Source: Cellulomonas sp. 73-145 (GTDB lineage Bacteria; Actinomycetota; Actinomycetes; Actinomycetales; Cellulomonadaceae). Taken from it: DNA of 64,000 bases. The position numbers were made by a program, and so were the translations under genes. Where the stretch lies: positions 489,547 through 553,546 of the forward strand of contig MKTI01000005.1 in assembly GCA_001898185.1 (NCBI GenBank), written 5' to 3'. The notes under the pieces are model-generated. The model did not search any database, was not told the origin of the DNA, and worked only from the letters and a program-made list of their open reading frames with translations. Every line of letters begins with the position of its first letter. The first letter of the stretch is position 1. Shown piece after piece: positions 35,326 to 43,197 of the stretch.

Positions 35326-36051
35326 ATGCAACGAGTCCCAGCCGTGCGCGGCGCGCGACCGGCGGTGCGGGGCGTCCGACCGGCGGTACGACGACCGCGG
35401 CGCCGATGGGTGAGGCGGACGGTCGTCGGCGTCACGGCGCTGGTGGTCGCCGGCGCTGCCGTGGTCGGCACGCTCGTCCACGACTCGGCCTCGGCGTCGA
35501 CCGTCCACGACTCCCCCTCCGCGGCAGCGGTCCACGACTCCCCCTCCGCGGCAGCGTCGTCGACCCCCACCGGCGAGGCCGCTGCGCCGCCGGACGTGAC
35601 GCAGGCCGACGGCCTGCTGCCGGCCGGCGTGACCCCGTCGGACACCCGCTACCCCGGTATCGCGAACCTGCGCCCGGACCTGCTCGCCGCCCTGCGCCGG
35701 GCGGCCGCGGACGCCGCGGCGGCCGGTGTGCGGCTCGACGTCACCAGCGGCTGGCGCTCCGCCGCCTACCAGAGCCGCCTGATGAGCCATGCGGTCGCCA
35801 CCTACGGCTCGGCGGCGGAGGCCGCCCGGTGGGTCGCCGGTCCGACGACGTCGTCGCACGTCTCCGGCGGCGCCGTCGACGTCGGGCCCACCGCCGCCGC
35901 GTCGTGGCTGGCCCGGCACGGCGCCGCCCACGGGCTGTGCCAGACCTACCGCAACGAGCCCTGGCACTACGAGCTGCGCCCGGCGGCGGTCCGCAGCGGC
36001 TGTCCCGCGATGTACGCCGACCCGACGCAGGACCCGCGCCTGCAGCAGTGA
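35326..36051 (+). CDS. vanY: VanY-like membrane-anchored D,D-carboxypeptidase (peptidase M15)
   Basis: A 241-residue protein: Arg-rich cytoplasmic N-terminus, one transmembrane helix (about 32-50), a Ser/Ala linker with repeated HDSPSAAAV units, then an M15 zinc peptidase domain. Zinc site: His178 and Asp185 (SSHVSGGAVDVG) and His214 with Glu211 (EPWHYE). Family members trim the terminal D-Ala from D-Ala-D-Ala precursors and raise the resistance level. Control by the van-type promoter element ties it to the cluster. It is a VanY analogue; close orthology to enterococcal VanY is not implied. Confidence 0.88.
   Translation: MQRVPAVRGARPAVRGVRPAVRRPRRRWVRRTVVGVTALVVAGAAVVGTLVHDSASASTVHDSPSAAAVHDSPSAAASSTPTGEAAAPPDVTQADGLLPAGVTPSDTRYPGIANLRPDLLAALRRAAADAAAAGVRLDVTSGWRSAAYQSRLMSHAVATYGSAAEAARWVAGPTTSSHVSGGAVDVGPTAAASWLARHGAAHGLCQTYRNEPWHYELRPAAVRSGCPAMYADPTQDPRLQQ
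35503..35556 (+). repeat. 27-bp perfect tandem duplication in the vanY linker
   Basis: Two identical 27-bp units (35503-35529 and 35530-35556) encode the repeated VHDSPSAAA linker segment; a diverged third unit precedes them. The frame is preserved, so the linker can change length by unit gain or loss. Confidence 0.85.
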
Positions 36052-36077
36052 GCAGGGCCGGGGCGACGCCGCCCGTG

Positions 36078-36114
36078 CCGTCCGGCCCGCGGGGTGTCAC
36101 GCTGACCCGGACGG
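36078..36114. terminator. Hairpin terminator between vanY-like and TetR genes
   Basis: CCGTCCGG (36078-36085) pairs with CCGGACGG (36107-36114), and an inner GTCA/TGAC stem is possible. It lies between convergent genes. Confidence 0.5.
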
Positions 36115-36125
36115 TGCGGCGTGCC

Positions 36126-36701
36126 TCAGCCGAGCGTGCGGGACGCGGTGGCGAGCATCTCCCCGGCCGCCGCCGGGTTGACCCGGACGATCATCATCGA
36201 GGCGAGCACCATCGCGGTGCAGGCGGTCGCCAGGTCCCTCGTGGCCTCGGCATCGAGGTCGGGACGATGGGCAGCCACCCCGGCGCCGATCGCGGCCCGC
36301 AGGTCGGCGTGGTACCGGGCGACGACGTGCTGGAGGGCGGCGTCGTGGCCCAAGGACGAGGCGGTCGCGTTCATCAGCAGGCAGCCGTTGGCGGCCAGCT
36401 CCGGCAGGCCGCCGAGCATCGCCTCGCGCAGCTCCCGCAGGTAGTCCCCCAACGCCCCGGCCGCGACGCGGTCGGCCAGCAGCGGGGCCAACCGGGGACG
36501 GACCACCTCGTCCAGATAGCGCTCCACCGCCGCGTCGAACAGTCCCCGCTTGCTGCCGAACGCGTGGTACAGGCTCGAGCGGTTGAGGCCGGTGGCGTCC
36601 TCGAGCTCCGGGACGGCGGTCTCGGCGTACCCGCGCTCCCAGAACGCGCCGAGGGCGGACCGCGTCACCGCACCCTCGTCGAACGTGCGCACGCGTCCCA
36701 T
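36126..36701 (-). CDS. TetR-family regulator
   Basis: A 191-residue repressor. Helix-turn-helix at about residues 8-55: ALGAFWERGYAETAVPELEDATGLNRSSLYHAFGSKRGLF in parts, the classic TetR recognition turn ending in SLYHAFGSK. The C-terminal ligand domain has ANGCLLMNA, as in many AcrR/NemR-like sensors of electrophiles, with a single Cys in that block. It is divergent from the oxidoreductase gene at 36820 and should repress it through the dyad at 36735-36754. Confidence 0.9.
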   Translation of the reverse strand: MGRVRTFDEGAVTRSALGAFWERGYAETAVPELEDATGLNRSSLYHAFGSKRGLFDAAVERYLDEVVRPRLAPLLADRVAAGALGDYLRELREAMLGGLPELAANGCLLMNATASSLGHDAALQHVVARYHADLRAAIGAGVAAHRPDLDAEATRDLATACTAMVLASMMIVRVNPAAAGEMLATASRTLG

Positions 36702-36734
36702 GGCGTCCTCCCCGGCCCACTTTCTGAACTGTCT

Positions 36735-36754
36735 GTTGCAGTATATAGTGCAAC
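36735..36754. promoter_or_regulatory. Candidate TetR operator overlapping a -10 box
   Basis: GTTGCA-GTATATAG-TGCAAC is a 20-bp near-palindrome with perfect 6-bp arms and TATATA in the centre. TATAGT at 36743-36748 is a good -10 box for the oxidoreductase gene, so repressor binding would block RNA polymerase directly. Base composition here is clearly AT-richer than the surroundings. Confidence 0.6.
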
Positions 36755-36819
36755 GACCGGTTTACAACGAGGTCAGGACACGACCCGCCGACCGACACCG
36801 GACAAGGGAGAGCGCCACC

Positions 36820-37797
36820 ATGCACGCCGTCATGCACCACAGCTTCGGAGACCCCGCAGCCGTCCTCGCCGTCGAGACCGTCCCCACCCCGGAGCCGGGT
36901 CCCGGCGACGTGCGCGTGCGCCTCCTCGCCTCCCCGATCCACAACCACGACCTGTGGACGGTGCGCGGCACCTACGGCTACAAGCCCGAGCTGCCCGCCC
37001 GTGCCGGCACCGAGGCCGTCGGCGTCGTCGACGCGCTCGGCGAGGGCGTCACCCACCTGCAGGTCGGTCAGCGCGTGGCCACCGGCGGCACGTTCGGCGT
37101 CTGGGCCGAGCACTTCACCGCCCCGGCGGCTGGGCTGCTTCCCGTGCCGGACGGCCTGTCCGACGAGGTCGCCGCCCAGCTCGTGGCCATGCCGTTCAGC
37201 GCCGTCAGCCTGATCGACTCCCTCGACCTGCACGAGGGCGACTGGATGGTGCAGAACGCCGCCAACGGCGCCGTCGGACGGCTCGTGGCTCAGCTCGGCC
37301 CCGCACGCGGCGTGCACGTGCTCGGGCTGGTGCGCCGGTCCGCCGCGGTCGACGAGCTGGCCTCCCAGGGGATCACCGACGTGGTGGCCACGGACGCACC
37401 CGACTGGCGCGAGCGCGCCGCGGCGATCATCGCCGGGGGACGCGTCGTGGCCGGTGTCGACTCCGTGGGCGGCACGGCGGCGGGCGACGTCGCGTCGCTG
37501 CTGTCGGAGAACGCGACCCTGGCCGTGTTCGGCGCGATGTCCGACCCCACGCTGCAGATCCCGTCGGGCGACGTGATCTTCAAGCAGCTCGTCGTCAAGG
37601 GGTTCTGGGGCAGCAAGGTCAGCCGCGAGATGGCGGCTGAGAAGCGCGCCGCCCTCATGGGCGAGGTCATCCGCCACGTGCTGAGCGGGGCGCTCACGCT
37701 CCCGGTCGCGGCCAGCTACCCGCTCGCCGACATCGCCCAGGCGGCGACCGCGAGCCTGCAGGCAGGACGGGTCGGCAAGGTGCTGCTGCGCCCGTGA
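36820..37797 (+). CDS. NADP-dependent quinone oxidoreductase-like MDR protein
   Basis: A 325-residue zinc-free medium-chain dehydrogenase/reductase: GroES-like domain (PEPGPGDVRVRLLASPIHNHDL, RAGTEAVGVV), Rossmann motif NAANGAVGRLVAQ, and a C-terminal KQLVVKGFWGSK block seen in trans-2-enoyl-reductase/quinone-reductase types. It probably reduces electrophilic enones or quinones with NADPH. Start at the ATG at 36820 after GGGAGAG. It is controlled by the divergent TetR gene. The substrate is not identified. Confidence 0.85.
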   Translation: MHAVMHHSFGDPAAVLAVETVPTPEPGPGDVRVRLLASPIHNHDLWTVRGTYGYKPELPARAGTEAVGVVDALGEGVTHLQVGQRVATGGTFGVWAEHFTAPAAGLLPVPDGLSDEVAAQLVAMPFSAVSLIDSLDLHEGDWMVQNAANGAVGRLVAQLGPARGVHVLGLVRRSAAVDELASQGITDVVATDAPDWRERAAAIIAGGRVVAGVDSVGGTAAGDVASLLSENATLAVFGAMSDPTLQIPSGDVIFKQLVVKGFWGSKVSREMAAEKRAALMGEVIRHVLSGALTLPVAASYPLADIAQAATASLQAGRVGKVLLRP

Positions 37798-37805
37798 CGT
37801 CCGCA

Positions 37806-37823
37806 CCGGCGGCGATGCGCCGG
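37806..37823. terminator. Hairpin terminator after the oxidoreductase gene
   Basis: CCGGCG and CGCCGG pair perfectly around a 6-base loop nine bases after the stop codon. Confidence 0.5.
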
Positions 37824-37927
37824 GGACGCTGCCATGCTCGTCGCGTGATCCGGTCGTCGGTGCGCTGCGAGCCAGCCGCCGCGCCCGCTGCACGCACCGG
37901 TCGGGCGCACGGCCCGGTCGTGGCCGC

Positions 37928-38746
37928 ATGACGGTGGACCTGCTGCGGGCGTCCCACCCGGGACCGACCGCCGCGGTGTCCGCCCTGGCCGGCGTGCTGG
38001 TGGTCACCGCCGGCGCCGGGGTGCGCAGCGTGCTCATCGTCGCGGCCGTGCTCGCCGGGCAGCTGTCCGTCGGGTGGTCCAACGACTGGCTGGACGCGGT
38101 GCGCGACACCACGGTGGGACGGGCCGACAAGCCCGTCGCCGCCGGGCGGGTCACGGCCGGGACCGTCCGGAACGCCGCGCTGAGCGCCGCCGCGGCGTGC
38201 GTGGTGCTGTCGCTGCTGCTCGGCTGGGCGGCGGGCATCGTCCACCTGGCGGCGGTCGCGTCCGCCTGGTCGTACAACCTGCGGCTCAAGCGGACCGCCT
38301 GGTCGTGGGCGCCCTACGCCCTCTCGTTCGGCCTGCTGCCGCTCGCGCTCGCGCTGGCCCTTCCGGGGCGGCCGACGGCGGCGTGGTGGGCGATCGGCGC
38401 GGGCGCGCTGCTCGGCACCGGAGCCCACGGGCTCAACGTGCTGCCGGACCTGCTCGACGACGCTGCGACCGGGGTGCGAGGCCTGCCGCACCGGCTCGGG
38501 GTCGTCCCCACGGCGGTGGGCTCCGCGGCCGTCCTGCTGGTCGCGACCGTGCTGCTGGTCACCGGCCCACCCGGAGGCGTGTCCGTCGCGGACTCGGTGA
38601 CGCTGGTGCTCGCCGCGGCCGTGGCGGCGGCCGGTGCCGCCGTGTCGCTGCGGTACCCGCGCAGCCGCCTGCCGTTCGTCGCCGCCATCGCCGTCGCCGC
38701 GGTCGACGTGGTGCTGCTCGCCGGCTCGCCGTGGACGGTGCTCTGA
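37928..38746 (+). CDS. UbiA-family prenyltransferase
   Basis: A 272-residue integral membrane protein with about eight hydrophobic helices and both Asp-rich motifs of the UbiA superfamily: NDWLDAVRD (residues 52-60) and a second DLLDDAATGVRGLP region near 177-190. These bind magnesium and the prenyl diphosphate. The family attaches prenyl chains to aromatic or other acceptors in quinone, haem or lipid synthesis. No pathway partner is adjacent, so the acceptor is unknown; menA-like proteins are longer. It is a lone gene with a 130-bp upstream spacer. Confidence 0.85.
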   Translation: MTVDLLRASHPGPTAAVSALAGVLVVTAGAGVRSVLIVAAVLAGQLSVGWSNDWLDAVRDTTVGRADKPVAAGRVTAGTVRNAALSAAAACVVLSLLLGWAAGIVHLAAVASAWSYNLRLKRTAWSWAPYALSFGLLPLALALALPGRPTAAWWAIGAGALLGTGAHGLNVLPDLLDDAATGVRGLPHRLGVVPTAVGSAAVLLVATVLLVTGPPGGVSVADSVTLVLAAAVAAAGAAVSLRYPRSRLPFVAAIAVAAVDVVLLAGSPWTVL

Positions 38747-38797
38747 CCCGTCGAACGGCCCGCGGCTGCGCGGGCGGGTGTGCAGGCGAGGGCGCGG

Positions 38798-38813
38798 GCG
38801 GGGGCTGTCCCCC
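38798..38813 (+). repeat. G/C-box, one of a pair of inverted 16-mers flanking the kinase-regulator operon
   Basis: GCGGGGGCTGTCCCCC lies 60 bp before the kinase start; its exact reverse complement is at 40956-40971 after the operon. The core GGGG-NCTGN-CCCC type sequence is itself near-palindromic, so it could be an operator for the encoded regulator. Confidence 0.45.
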
Positions 38814-38872
38814 GTAGCGGCTCGGCGGTCGGCACCCTGCCCTGCGCCACCCGGGACCGGGACGCTGGGACC

Positions 38873-40246
38873 ATGACGAGCATGAGCGTGCCGGCGTCCG
38901 CCACCCCTGACGCCGCCCTGCAGCGCGAGCAGCGCCCGGGACCGAACTTCCTCACCGCGCCGTTCCACGCCCGGACCTGGCGCGAGCACGGCTACCTGTG
39001 GCTGGTGCTGCTGCTGGCGCCGTTCGCGTTCGCCTACGTGGTGCTGGTGCCGTCGCTGGCCGCCGGGCTGGTGGTGACCGTCGTCGGGCTCGGCCTGGTG
39101 GGCGCGCTGGTGCTGGCCGCGCGCGGCTGGGGCGGGATGTACCGGGGGCTCGCGCGGACGCTGCTCGACCAGGAGGTCGCCGAGCCGCACCGGTTCGTCC
39201 GGCCGCGCGGCTTCTGGCGCACCATCTGGGCGATGCTCGGCGACCTGGACGGGTGGCGCGCGCTGCTGTTCATGCTGGTCGCGTTCCCCGTGGCGATCGC
39301 CGGGTGGGTGTCCAGCATCACGTTCCTCGCGTGGGCGGTCGCCGGGCTGACCTACTGGGAGTGGTACCAGTTCCTGCCGGCGCAGCAGGCGGCCGACGGC
39401 ACCTGGCACCGCGGCGCCCAGTTCGGCACCGACTGGTACGCCGACACCCCCGGCCGGCTGGTGGTCGTCGCGGCCGGCGGGCTCGTGCTGCTGCTGGTGT
39501 GGCCGTGGGTGCAGCACCTGTTCGCCCTGCTGTTCCGGCTGCTGACGCAGGCCCTGCTCGGTCCGTCCCGCACCAGCGAGCGCGTGGCAGAGCTGCGGGC
39601 GTCACGGGCGGCGTCGGTCGAGGATGCGGACGCCCGGCTGCGGCGCATCGAGCGGGACCTGCACGACGGCACGCAGGCCCGGCTGGTCGCCGTCGCGATG
39701 CAGCTCGGTGAGGCACGCGACCAGCTGAGCTCGGGCGACGCGACGCTGGCCGCTGAGCTGCTCTCGACCGCCCACACCTCCACCAAGGAGGCGCTGACCG
39801 AGCTGCGCGAGATCGCCCGCGGCATCCACCCGCCGGCCCTGGACAGCGGCCTGTCCGTGGCGCTGGAGACGCTCGCCGCACGGTCGGCGATGCCGGTGCA
39901 GCTGCGCGTCGACCCGGCGGTGGCCGGTGGTGCACCGCTGACGCCGGCGATGGAGTCCATCGCGTACTACACGCTCGCCGAGCTGCTGACCAACGCCGCC
40001 AAGCACTCCGCGGCGCACGTGGTGCGGGTGGACGTGGACCGGGACGCCGACCTCCTGCGGCTGCGCGTGCACGACGACGGGGACGGCGGTGCCGTGGTGG
40101 TGCCGGCGGACGGCACCGGCCTGCGCACCGGCCTCGCCGGGCTGGTCGAACGGGTGCACGCCGTCGACGGCACGTTCGACCTCTCCAGCCCGGTGGGCGG
40201 ACCTACGGTGGTCACCGTGACCTTGCCGGCCGGCCCCCAGCGGTGA
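38873..40246 (+). CDS. Sensor histidine kinase with N-terminal multi-helix Sensor domain
   Basis: A 457-residue membrane kinase. The first 220 residues contain two pairs of hydrophobic helices separated by an amphipathic stretch, matching the actinobacterial Sensor domain. The kinase core has RRIERDLHDGTQARLVAVAMQLG (HisKA_3, phospho-acceptor His) and the ATPase block YTLAELLTNAAKHS, with LRTGLAGLVERV as the glycine box. Such kinases typically sense envelope state; the signal here is unknown. Its stop overlaps the regulator start by four bases. Confidence 0.87.
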   Translation: MTSMSVPASATPDAALQREQRPGPNFLTAPFHARTWREHGYLWLVLLLAPFAFAYVVLVPSLAAGLVVTVVGLGLVGALVLAARGWGGMYRGLARTLLDQEVAEPHRFVRPRGFWRTIWAMLGDLDGWRALLFMLVAFPVAIAGWVSSITFLAWAVAGLTYWEWYQFLPAQQAADGTWHRGAQFGTDWYADTPGRLVVVAAGGLVLLLVWPWVQHLFALLFRLLTQALLGPSRTSERVAELRASRAASVEDADARLRRIERDLHDGTQARLVAVAMQLGEARDQLSSGDATLAAELLSTAHTSTKEALTELREIARGIHPPALDSGLSVALETLAARSAMPVQLRVDPAVAGGAPLTPAMESIAYYTLAELLTNAAKHSAAHVVRVDVDRDADLLRLRVHDDGDGGAVVVPADGTGLRTGLAGLVERVHAVDGTFDLSSPVGGPTVVTVTLPAGPQR

Positions 40247-40941
40247 CGCCCACCGACGGTGCGGTGGCCACCCGGCCGTTGCGCGTGGTGCTCGCGGAGG
40301 ACTCCGTGATCCTGCGCGACGGCCTCGTGGCGCTGCTCGCACGGCGGGGGCACGAGGTGCTCGCCGCGCTCGGCGACGGCGAGACGCTGGTACGCGAGGT
40401 CGACACCCTGGCGGCCGCCGGGACACCGCCGGACGTCGTCGTCGCCGACATCCGCATGCCCCCGAACCACACCGACGAGGGCCTGCGCGCGGCTCTGGCG
40501 CTGCGCGCCGCCCATCCGGAGCTCGGCGTTCTCCTGTTCTCGCAGTACGTGGAGACGCGGTACGCCTCGCGGCTGCTCGCCGGCGACGCCCGCGGTGTCG
40601 GCTACCTGCTGAAGGACCGCGTGGCCGACGTCGGCGACTTCGTCGACGCGCTGCGCCGCGTCGCGGACGGTCAGACCGTGCTCGACCCCGAGGTGGTCAG
40701 CCAGCTGCTCAGCTCCTCGACGGCGCGGGACGACGGCGTCGGGCGGCTGACGGCTCGCGAGCGCGAGGTGCTCGAGCTGATGGCGCAGGGCCGCTCCAAC
40801 GGCGCGATCGCCGAGCAGCTGTACCTGTCCTACGGCGCCGTGGAGAAGAACGTCGCGGCGATCTTCACCAAGCTGGGCCTCGAGCCCGACGCCGCGGACC
40901 ACCGGCGCGTGCTGGCCGTGCTGCGGTACCTCGGCGCCTGA
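40243..40941 (+). CDS. LuxR-type response regulator
   Basis: A 232-residue partner of the preceding kinase. Receiver domain with VLAEDSVILRDG, phospho-acceptor Asp in VVVADIRMPP and Lys in YLLKDRVAD; LuxR helix-turn-helix LTAREREVLELMAQGRSNGAIAEQL and VEKNVAAIFTKLGL. GTG start at 40243. Autoregulation through the GGGGGCTGTCCCCC box upstream of the kinase is possible. Confidence 0.9.
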   Translation: MTPTDGAVATRPLRVVLAEDSVILRDGLVALLARRGHEVLAALGDGETLVREVDTLAAAGTPPDVVVADIRMPPNHTDEGLRAALALRAAHPELGVLLFSQYVETRYASRLLAGDARGVGYLLKDRVADVGDFVDALRRVADGQTVLDPEVVSQLLSSSTARDDGVGRLTAREREVLELMAQGRSNGAIAEQLYLSYGAVEKNVAAIFTKLGLEPDAADHRRVLAVLRYLGA

Positions 40942-40961
40942 TCGCGACGGCGAGGGGGGGA

Positions 40962-40979
40962 CAGCCCCCGCCGGGGCTG
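40962..40979 (+). terminator. Hairpin terminator, overlapping the second inverted 16-mer
   Basis: CAGCCCC and GGGGCTG pair around CGCC 20 bp after the regulator stop. The region 40956-40971 is also the inverted copy of the box at 38798-38813, so the similarity may partly reflect this hairpin. Confidence 0.5.
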
Positions 40980-41100
40980 AGGCGACCCCCCGAGCACGAC
41001 GGCGGGGGCCACCCGGACGCTGGGAGGACGGCCACGTTCCGGGCGTCGTGCCTGGTCACAAGGCTGGAACGGCATCGTCAGCCGATCCTGGGAGCCTGCC

Positions 41101-42369
41101 GTGGCCACCGTCCTGATCCGTCCCGCACCGAGCCCGCCGGCACAGGCCTCCGGCGCACCGGGCCCCGCCGGACGCGACACCTTCGTCGACGCGGTACGGG
41201 CCCTCGGCACCGTCGCGGTGGTCACGCTGCACTGGTTGATGGCCGACGCGACCTGGGACGGCACGTCGCTGCACGTGGGCAACGCCCTGGCGCACGGCGC
41301 GGCGTGGACCCTCACCTGGGTGCTGCAGGTGCTGCCGCTGCTGTTCTTCGCCGCGGGCGCAGCGGCCGGGTACCACCAGTCGCGCGCAGCCGCCGCGGCC
41401 CGGGTGGCGGGCATGCCGGGCACCGGCTGGGCCCGCACGCTCGGTCGGCGGGTCCGAGGTCTGGCGCGCCCCGTGGCCGCGCTGGCCGTGGTGTGGGTCG
41501 TCGCGGTCGCCGCACTGCAGGGCGCCGGGGTGCCGGCCGGCGCGCTCCGGCGGATGGCGACCATGGCCCCGCAGCCGCTGTGGTTCCTGCTCGTCTGGCT
41601 CGCCCTCGTCGGCGTCGCACCGCTGCTGCTGCGCGCCTGGCGGCGGTGGCGCGGCCGGGCGCTGGCCATGGCGGTCGCCCTGCCGCTGGCCGTGGACGTG
41701 CTGCGGTTCGGCGCCGGCCTGCAGCCCCTCGGCTGGGCCAACGTGCTGCTCGTCTGGGCCGTGCCGTTCCTGGCCGGGCTCGCGTACGCCGACGAGCGTG
41801 CCTCGGGCCGCTCCCCCAGCCCGCGGCCCGCCGCGCTGTGGACCGGGCTGGTGCTGGCCCTCGCCTCGATGGTCGTGCTGGTCACCGTGAGTCCGTACCC
41901 GCTCAGCATGGTCGGCATGCCGGGCCAGGCGATGTCGAACCTGTGCCCGCCGACGGCTCCCGTCGTGGCGCAGGCCGTCGCGCAGGTGTGCGCGATCCTC
42001 CTGGCGCGCACCGCGATCGAGCGGTGGGCCCGCGGTGCCGGACGACGGCCTGTCGCCTGGCTGGCCGGCCGGTCGGTGACCGTGTACCTGTGGCACCTGA
42101 CCGCGATGTTCACGGTGGTCGGTCTGGATCTGCTGGTGCTCCACGAGCGCCTGCCGGAGCCCTGGGGCGTCGACTGGTGGGCGAGCCGGCCGGTCTGGTT
42201 CGGCGCCTTCGCCCTGGTGCTGGCGGTGCTGGTCCGGGTGTTCGGCCGGTTCGAGCGGTCACGGTCCGCCGTCACCGGCGGTGCGGATCACCGGCTGCCG
42301 CCAGGCGCGGTGCTCAGCGACGACGGCCGCTGTGGTCCGGCAGCCGGCGGCGCTGCCATGCCTCGATGA
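41101..42369 (+). CDS. Acyltransferase-3 family membrane protein
   Basis: A 422-residue protein with about ten hydrophobic helices. It begins with the family start DAVRALGTVAVVTLHWLM, where Arg and His are the conserved acyltransferase-3 positions, and ends with a helix pair and a charged tail. Such proteins O-acylate surface polysaccharides, lipids or antibiotics, often with acetyl-CoA. GTG start after GGGAG. No glycosylation genes are adjacent, so the acceptor is unknown. Its last 56 bp overlap the convergent GntR gene. Confidence 0.8.
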   Translation: MATVLIRPAPSPPAQASGAPGPAGRDTFVDAVRALGTVAVVTLHWLMADATWDGTSLHVGNALAHGAAWTLTWVLQVLPLLFFAAGAAAGYHQSRAAAAARVAGMPGTGWARTLGRRVRGLARPVAALAVVWVVAVAALQGAGVPAGALRRMATMAPQPLWFLLVWLALVGVAPLLLRAWRRWRGRALAMAVALPLAVDVLRFGAGLQPLGWANVLLVWAVPFLAGLAYADERASGRSPSPRPAALWTGLVLALASMVVLVTVSPYPLSMVGMPGQAMSNLCPPTAPVVAQAVAQVCAILLARTAIERWARGAGRRPVAWLAGRSVTVYLWHLTAMFTVVGLDLLVLHERLPEPWGVDWWASRPVWFGAFALVLAVLVRVFGRFERSRSAVTGGADHRLPPGAVLSDDGRCGPAAGGAAMPR

Positions 42370-43081
42370 TGTGGGAGTGCATCGCCTCGGCGGCCGCGTC
42401 CCGTGCACCCGCCTCGATGGTGGCGAAGACGGCCTCGTGCTCCCGCAGGGTCTGCTCGTGGAAGGAGTCGGGCGTGGTGCCGCGGTACCGCGCGCTCTCC
42501 CGGGCCCGCTCGAACAGGACGCGCGCGATGCTCTCGGCCAGGCGGTTGCCGGAGATGGCCATGACGGTCTCGTGGAACTCCACGTCCGCCGCGCCGAAGA
42601 CGGAGTAGTCGTCGAGCGACCCGCGCATCGTCTCCACCACCTGGCGCAGCCGCGCCAGGTCCTCCTCGGTGCGGACGCCGGCGGTCTCCCGCGCCATGAC
42701 GGCCTCGAGCTGTGCCCGCACCACGCTCAGCTCGTCCAGGACGCCGAGCGACTCGTCGTGCGCGATCAGGGCGTTCAGGACCATCCGGTCCATCATGTTC
42801 CAGCTCCGCGTGGGCTGGACCACGGTGCCGCGGCCCTGACCGACCTTGACCATGCCCTTCTCCTCGAGGCGCTTCACCGACTCCCGCAGCACCGTCCGGG
42901 ACACCCCGAACTGCTGGCTGAGCGGCAGCTCCGGCGGCAGCGACTCCCCCGGGGCGACCTCGCCCGAGACGATGACGTTGACCAGAGCCTCGACGACGGC
43001 GACGCCGAGCCGCTGGGCCGGCAGCCTGTCGGGCAGCGAGGAGATGCGTGGGGCCTTGCCGTCGGTGGCCCGCTCCGTCAT
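42314..43081 (-). CDS. GntR-family regulator (FadR/FCD) of the sugar-acid regulon
   Basis: A 255-residue regulator. Winged helix: LSQQFGVSRTVLRESVKRLEEKGMVKVGQGRGTVVQ. The FCD domain has the metal/ligand residues AADVEFHETVM and REHEAVFATIEAG with AMHSHI. Members bind sugar acids such as uronates or galactonate. Start at the ATG at 43081; the frame is open upstream but has no good site. It is divergent from the dehydratase gene, and a motif shared with the transporter promoter (43113-43124 and 49886-49897) is the likely operator. Confidence 0.9.
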   Translation of the reverse strand: MTERATDGKAPRISSLPDRLPAQRLGVAVVEALVNVIVSGEVAPGESLPPELPLSQQFGVSRTVLRESVKRLEEKGMVKVGQGRGTVVQPTRSWNMMDRMVLNALIAHDESLGVLDELSVVRAQLEAVMARETAGVRTEEDLARLRQVVETMRGSLDDYSVFGAADVEFHETVMAISGNRLAESIARVLFERARESARYRGTTPDSFHEQTLREHEAVFATIEAGARDAAAEAMHSHIIEAWQRRRLPDHSGRRR

Positions 43082-43112
43082 GCGGCCACTATAGGGCCGC
43101 CCAGCCGTGAGT

Positions 43113-43124
43113 TGAGACGTGTGA
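43113..43124. promoter_or_regulatory. Candidate GntR operator upstream of the dehydratase gene
   Basis: TGAGACGTGTGA is followed by TGTATG. ACGTGTGATGTATG here matches ACGTGTGACGTTTG at 49890-49903 at 12 of 14 bases. A -10-like TATGCT lies at 43127-43132, so the site would overlap the promoter. Confidence 0.5.
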
Positions 43125-43197
43125 TGTATGCTCTTTCCGATGTCGTCCGACGACGTCGCCACCTCGACCGGCCACGCGAAGGACTCGTGACACGCCC

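Noticed and set aside
30614-36125. Transposon or insertion-sequence borders around the van cluster
   Set aside because: No transposase gene, terminal inverted repeats or composition shift was seen on either side.
41101-42608. Alternative plus-strand frame continuing through 42608
   Set aside because: The region after 42369 is coded by the minus-strand GntR gene with clear winged-helix and FCD motifs.
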